The notes under the pieces are model-generated. The model was not told the DNA's origin. It ran no database searches and saw only the letters and a program-made list of their open reading frames with translations. Both the position numbers and the translations under genes were made by a program. Positions 15,363 through 17,026 of a DNA stretch of 17,026 nucleotides are shown here, piece after piece. How positions within the stretch are numbered: position 1 is the first letter of the stretch; each line of letters starts with the position of its first letter. Origin of the DNA: Cloacimonetes bacterium UBA3900. GTDB lineage: Bacteria > Cloacimonadota > Cloacimonadia > Cloacimonadales > Cloacimonadaceae. The stretch covers positions 45,106-62,131 of the forward strand of contig DGFM01000019.1 in NCBI GenBank assembly GCA_002391675.1, given 5' to 3'.

Positions 15363-15755
15363 ATGGATAAAGACGCACTCTTGGAGCTCTTGGACAAAGC
15401 CCGGCAAGCCGCCCAAAACGCCTATGCACCCTATTCCGGCTACAAAGTGGGAGCTGCACTCCTGGATTCACTTGGTAAGGTTCACCTGGGTTGCAACGTG
15501 GAGAATGCCTCCTATTCGCTTACCAACTGTGCCGAGCGCACCGCCATCTTCAAAGCCGTAAGCGAAGGCGTGAGAGACTTTCAAGCTTTGGCCGTCTGGG
15601 TGGATTCCGATACCATCTTCCCGCCCTGCGGTGCTTGCAGACAGGTAATAAGCGAATTTGCACCCCGGATTCCAGTGATCTTTGGTAATGCACTGCGCCA
15701 TGAGATCACCGATGCAGCCACGCTCCTGCCCTCTGCCTTCAGCCTGGATAAGTGA
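15363..15755 (+). CDS. cdd: Cytidine deaminase
   Basis: Zinc enzyme that deaminates cytidine and deoxycytidine in pyrimidine salvage. 130 residues, the small homotetrameric type. Substrate-binding NVENASYSLT at 45-54; zinc ligands Cys56 (NCAERTA, with catalytic Glu58), Cys89 and Cys92 (PPCGACRQ). I chose ATG 15363 because GAGG at 15354-15357 lies just upstream, the start follows the oadB stop by seven nt, and the N-terminus DALLELLDKARQAAQNAYAP is the family's normal beginning. Its TGA overlaps the next start. Confidence 0.95.
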   Translation: MDKDALLELLDKARQAAQNAYAPYSGYKVGAALLDSLGKVHLGCNVENASYSLTNCAERTAIFKAVSEGVRDFQALAVWVDSDTIFPPCGACRQVISEFAPRIPVIFGNALRHEITDAATLLPSAFSLDK

Positions 15756-16693
15756 CAGAGCTCTTTGACCAATCCAGCTGTATAGTCTGTCCCAGAGAAT
15801 GCCGGGCAGACCGCACCCAGAACAAAGGAGCCTGCGGTGCCGACGTCAATCTCAAGATCAGCCTCGCCACCCTCCACTACGGCGAAGAGCCCGTCCTGAG
15901 CGGTTTTGAAGCACGCAGAGCCCGCATCGTCACCTCCTCTCAGGGTGAAACCCTCTCCGGCGGCAGCGGCACCATCTTCTTCTCAAATTGCAACCTACAT
16001 TGCATCTACTGCCAAAACTATCAGATCAGCCACTTGGGCCAGGGCAGATACATCAGCGATGAAGACCTGCTCAACATCATCTTTGGGCTCCAGGACGAAG
16101 GCGCCCTCAATATCAACCTCGTTTCGCCCACTCAATACACAGCTCAACTTATCCCCATCCTGCGTCAGGCCAAAGCCGCCGGCTTGCGCATCCCCATCGT
16201 CTGGAACAGCAATGCCTACGAAAAGGTGGAGTGTATCCGGGCTTTGGGCGAGCTGGTGGACATCTGGCTGCCGGATTTTAAATATGCCGACGCAGCGCAA
16301 GCCCGCAAATACTCCGGCATCTCAAACTACCCTGCCACAGCCATCGAGGCCATCAAAACCATGTGGGAATACGCCGGCGAGCTGCAGACTGACTTTTTGG
16401 GCGTAGCCACCAGGGGAGTGATGATCCGGCATCTGGTGCTTCCCAACGGCATCTCCGGCTCCAAAGAAGCACTGCATATGATCTATGGCGCCATCGGCAA
16501 TACCGTAAGCCTCAGCCTCATGGCCCAATACTATCCCACCGCCGCCTGTGCTGCCTACCCGGAACTCTCCCGCAGCATCACTTACGACGAATACCAAGAG
16601 GTGCTCGAGACCGCAGAGGAACTGGGTTTTGACAATATCTTCGCCCAAGAAATAAGACCCACACCGGATTGGACGCCGGACTTCGACCGCTGA
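15752..16693 (+). CDS. Radical SAM protein, PflA-like (COG1313 type)
   Basis: 313-residue radical SAM enzyme resembling pyruvate-formate-lyase activating enzymes, which use a 4Fe-4S cluster and S-adenosylmethionine. The cluster motif is C80-N-L-H-C84-I-Y-C87 followed by QNYQIS. An N-terminal cysteine cluster, C10-x2-C13-x3-C17 and C28 (IVCPRECRADRTQNKGACG), could hold a second metal or cluster. Other family parts are NLVSPTQYT, IVWNSNAYE, WLPDFKYAD, HLVLPNGI and MAQYYPTAA. GTG 15752 overlaps the cytidine deaminase stop by four nt, so the pair is probably co-translated. The true substrate is unknown and no glycyl-radical enzyme is in the window; the name PflA should be read as a family resemblance only. 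Confidence 0.88.
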   Translation: MTELFDQSSCIVCPRECRADRTQNKGACGADVNLKISLATLHYGEEPVLSGFEARRARIVTSSQGETLSGGSGTIFFSNCNLHCIYCQNYQISHLGQGRYISDEDLLNIIFGLQDEGALNINLVSPTQYTAQLIPILRQAKAAGLRIPIVWNSNAYEKVECIRALGELVDIWLPDFKYADAAQARKYSGISNYPATAIEAIKTMWEYAGELQTDFLGVATRGVMIRHLVLPNGISGSKEALHMIYGAIGNTVSLSLMAQYYPTAACAAYPELSRSITYDEYQEVLETAEELGFDNIFAQEIRPTPDWTPDFDR

Positions 16694-16902
16694 GACCTCT
16701 CAATTTGATTGGATAGATGCTCCGTGATGCCAGTTGGCAGCTTTCCAGCGGCTGACGCTTGCCTTTAGCTCCGTCTACCCCGCCCCAATTTGCGGTAATT
16801 GATGTAATCCTTGGGAAAGCAATCTTTTATCCCCTGGTCTCATTCTACACTCCCGGCGCAGCGACTCACCGCTCACAACCGGACGGTGCGGCCCTCCTTA
16901 AG

Positions 16903-16957
16903 GGTCAAAATTTATTTTCAAAAAACCGATGCTCAGCTCAATATTTGACTTTTGACC
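16903..16957. repeat. Spaced 8-bp perfect inverted repeat
   Basis: GGTCAAAA (16903-16910) and TTTTGACC (16950-16957) are exact reverse complements separated by 39 nt. Within the loop, TCAA/TTGA (16938-16948) forms a second small stem. It could be the end of a small mobile or repeat element, an operator, or chance. Confidence 0.35.
16910..16947. repeat. Degenerate repeat, copy 2 (matches 23-60)
   Basis: Same orientation as copy 1; 16 of the first 19 bases agree, and the shared TCA(A)ATATTT follows after an equal nine-base interval. It lies inside the spaced inverted repeat described at 16903-16957. Confidence 0.3.
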
Positions 16958-17026
16958 GTGTCTGCCCCACCTTCGGATATCCTTGGCGCTCGAATGCGTA
17001 ACTCTTGGGTTTTCCATGGGTTACTT

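Larger units (their letters stand above)
16694..17026. other. 333-nt terminal stretch without a convincing gene
   Basis: An 80-codon open frame from a TTG at 16759 to 17001 lacks a ribosome binding site, has an irregular composition and matches no family I know. The stretch contains a small inverted repeat at 16728-16739, a CCTTAAGG palindrome at 16897-16904, and a widely spaced inverted repeat at 16903-16957. Its 16910-16947 segment resembles 23-60. This looks like intergenic repeat or remnant DNA rather than a gene. Confidence 0.5.

Noticed and set aside
16861..16910. Reverse strand vaguely resembles the stem region that follows maturase genes in group II introns
   Set aside because: No reverse-transcriptase frame, no domain V-like 34-nt hairpin and no intron boundary could be identified.
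16759..17001. 80-codon open frame after the radical SAM gene
   Set aside because: It begins at TTG without a ribosome binding site, has no recognisable domain and covers palindromes and repeats. It is described as non-coding, with its in-frame similarity to the window start recorded separately.
1..17026. CRISPR array, tRNA, rRNA, transposase, toxin-antitoxin or phage defence genes
   Set aside because: No regularly spaced repeats, no tRNA-like T-loop with flanking acceptor stems and no protein matching such families were seen on either strand.

Overview
The window is 17 kb of ordinary, densely packed bacterial chromosome, with every recognisable gene on the + strand and coding sequence over almost all of it. 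The gene set points to a fermentative, anaerobic, diderm bacterium of the FCB superphylum. It has an LptD outer-membrane LPS assembly protein and a heptose-bisphosphate phosphatase. It has a gingipain-type C25 peptidase with a C-terminal T9SS-like sorting domain, a phosphate butyryltransferase, subunits of a sodium-pumping decarboxylase, and a short RpoD-type sigma factor. Clear Shine-Dalgarno sites precede many genes, unlike typical Bacteroidota. My best guess is Cloacimonadota; this is inference from gene content only.

Layout. Positions 1-235 hold what may be the tail of an upstream gene and then a promoter. Positions 236-4020 carry an envelope/RNA-modification group: lptD, a gmhB-like HAD phosphatase overlapping it by 20 nt, and a SpoU-family RNA 2'-O-methyltransferase. 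A 154-nt gap follows, carrying a second promoter that closely resembles the one before lptD. From 4175 to 16693 twelve genes run head to tail with no gap above 49 nt. They are acylphosphatase, a triple-LysM M23 peptidase, an RpoD-like sigma factor, phosphate butyryltransferase, rlmH, a 50-residue OadG-like membrane protein, the C25 peptidase, cysS, a membrane-anchored beta-propeller, oadB, cytidine deaminase and a PflA-like radical SAM enzyme. The last 333 nt hold no convincing gene, but do contain short inverted repeats and a segment resembling the first 60 nt of the window.

How the genes fit together. LptD and GmhB serve LPS. The LysM/M23 protein remodels peptidoglycan. The butyryltransferase, the OadG/OadB pieces of a Na+-pumping decarboxylase and the radical SAM enzyme suit amino-acid/acid fermentation with sodium-coupled energy conservation. 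The rest (sigma factor, RlmH, SpoU methylase, CysRS, cytidine deaminase) is housekeeping. I see no defence island, prophage, CRISPR, tRNA, rRNA or insertion sequence.

The points most worth a second look are the tiny OadG-like gene fused by a 4-nt overlap to the C25 peptidase, the matched pair of promoters, the divergent DNA-melting region of the sigma factor, the phosphatase lacking its usual zinc cysteines, a G-to-C compositional switch along a single coding strand, and the similar sequence at the two window ends. None of these amounts to a demonstrated new system.
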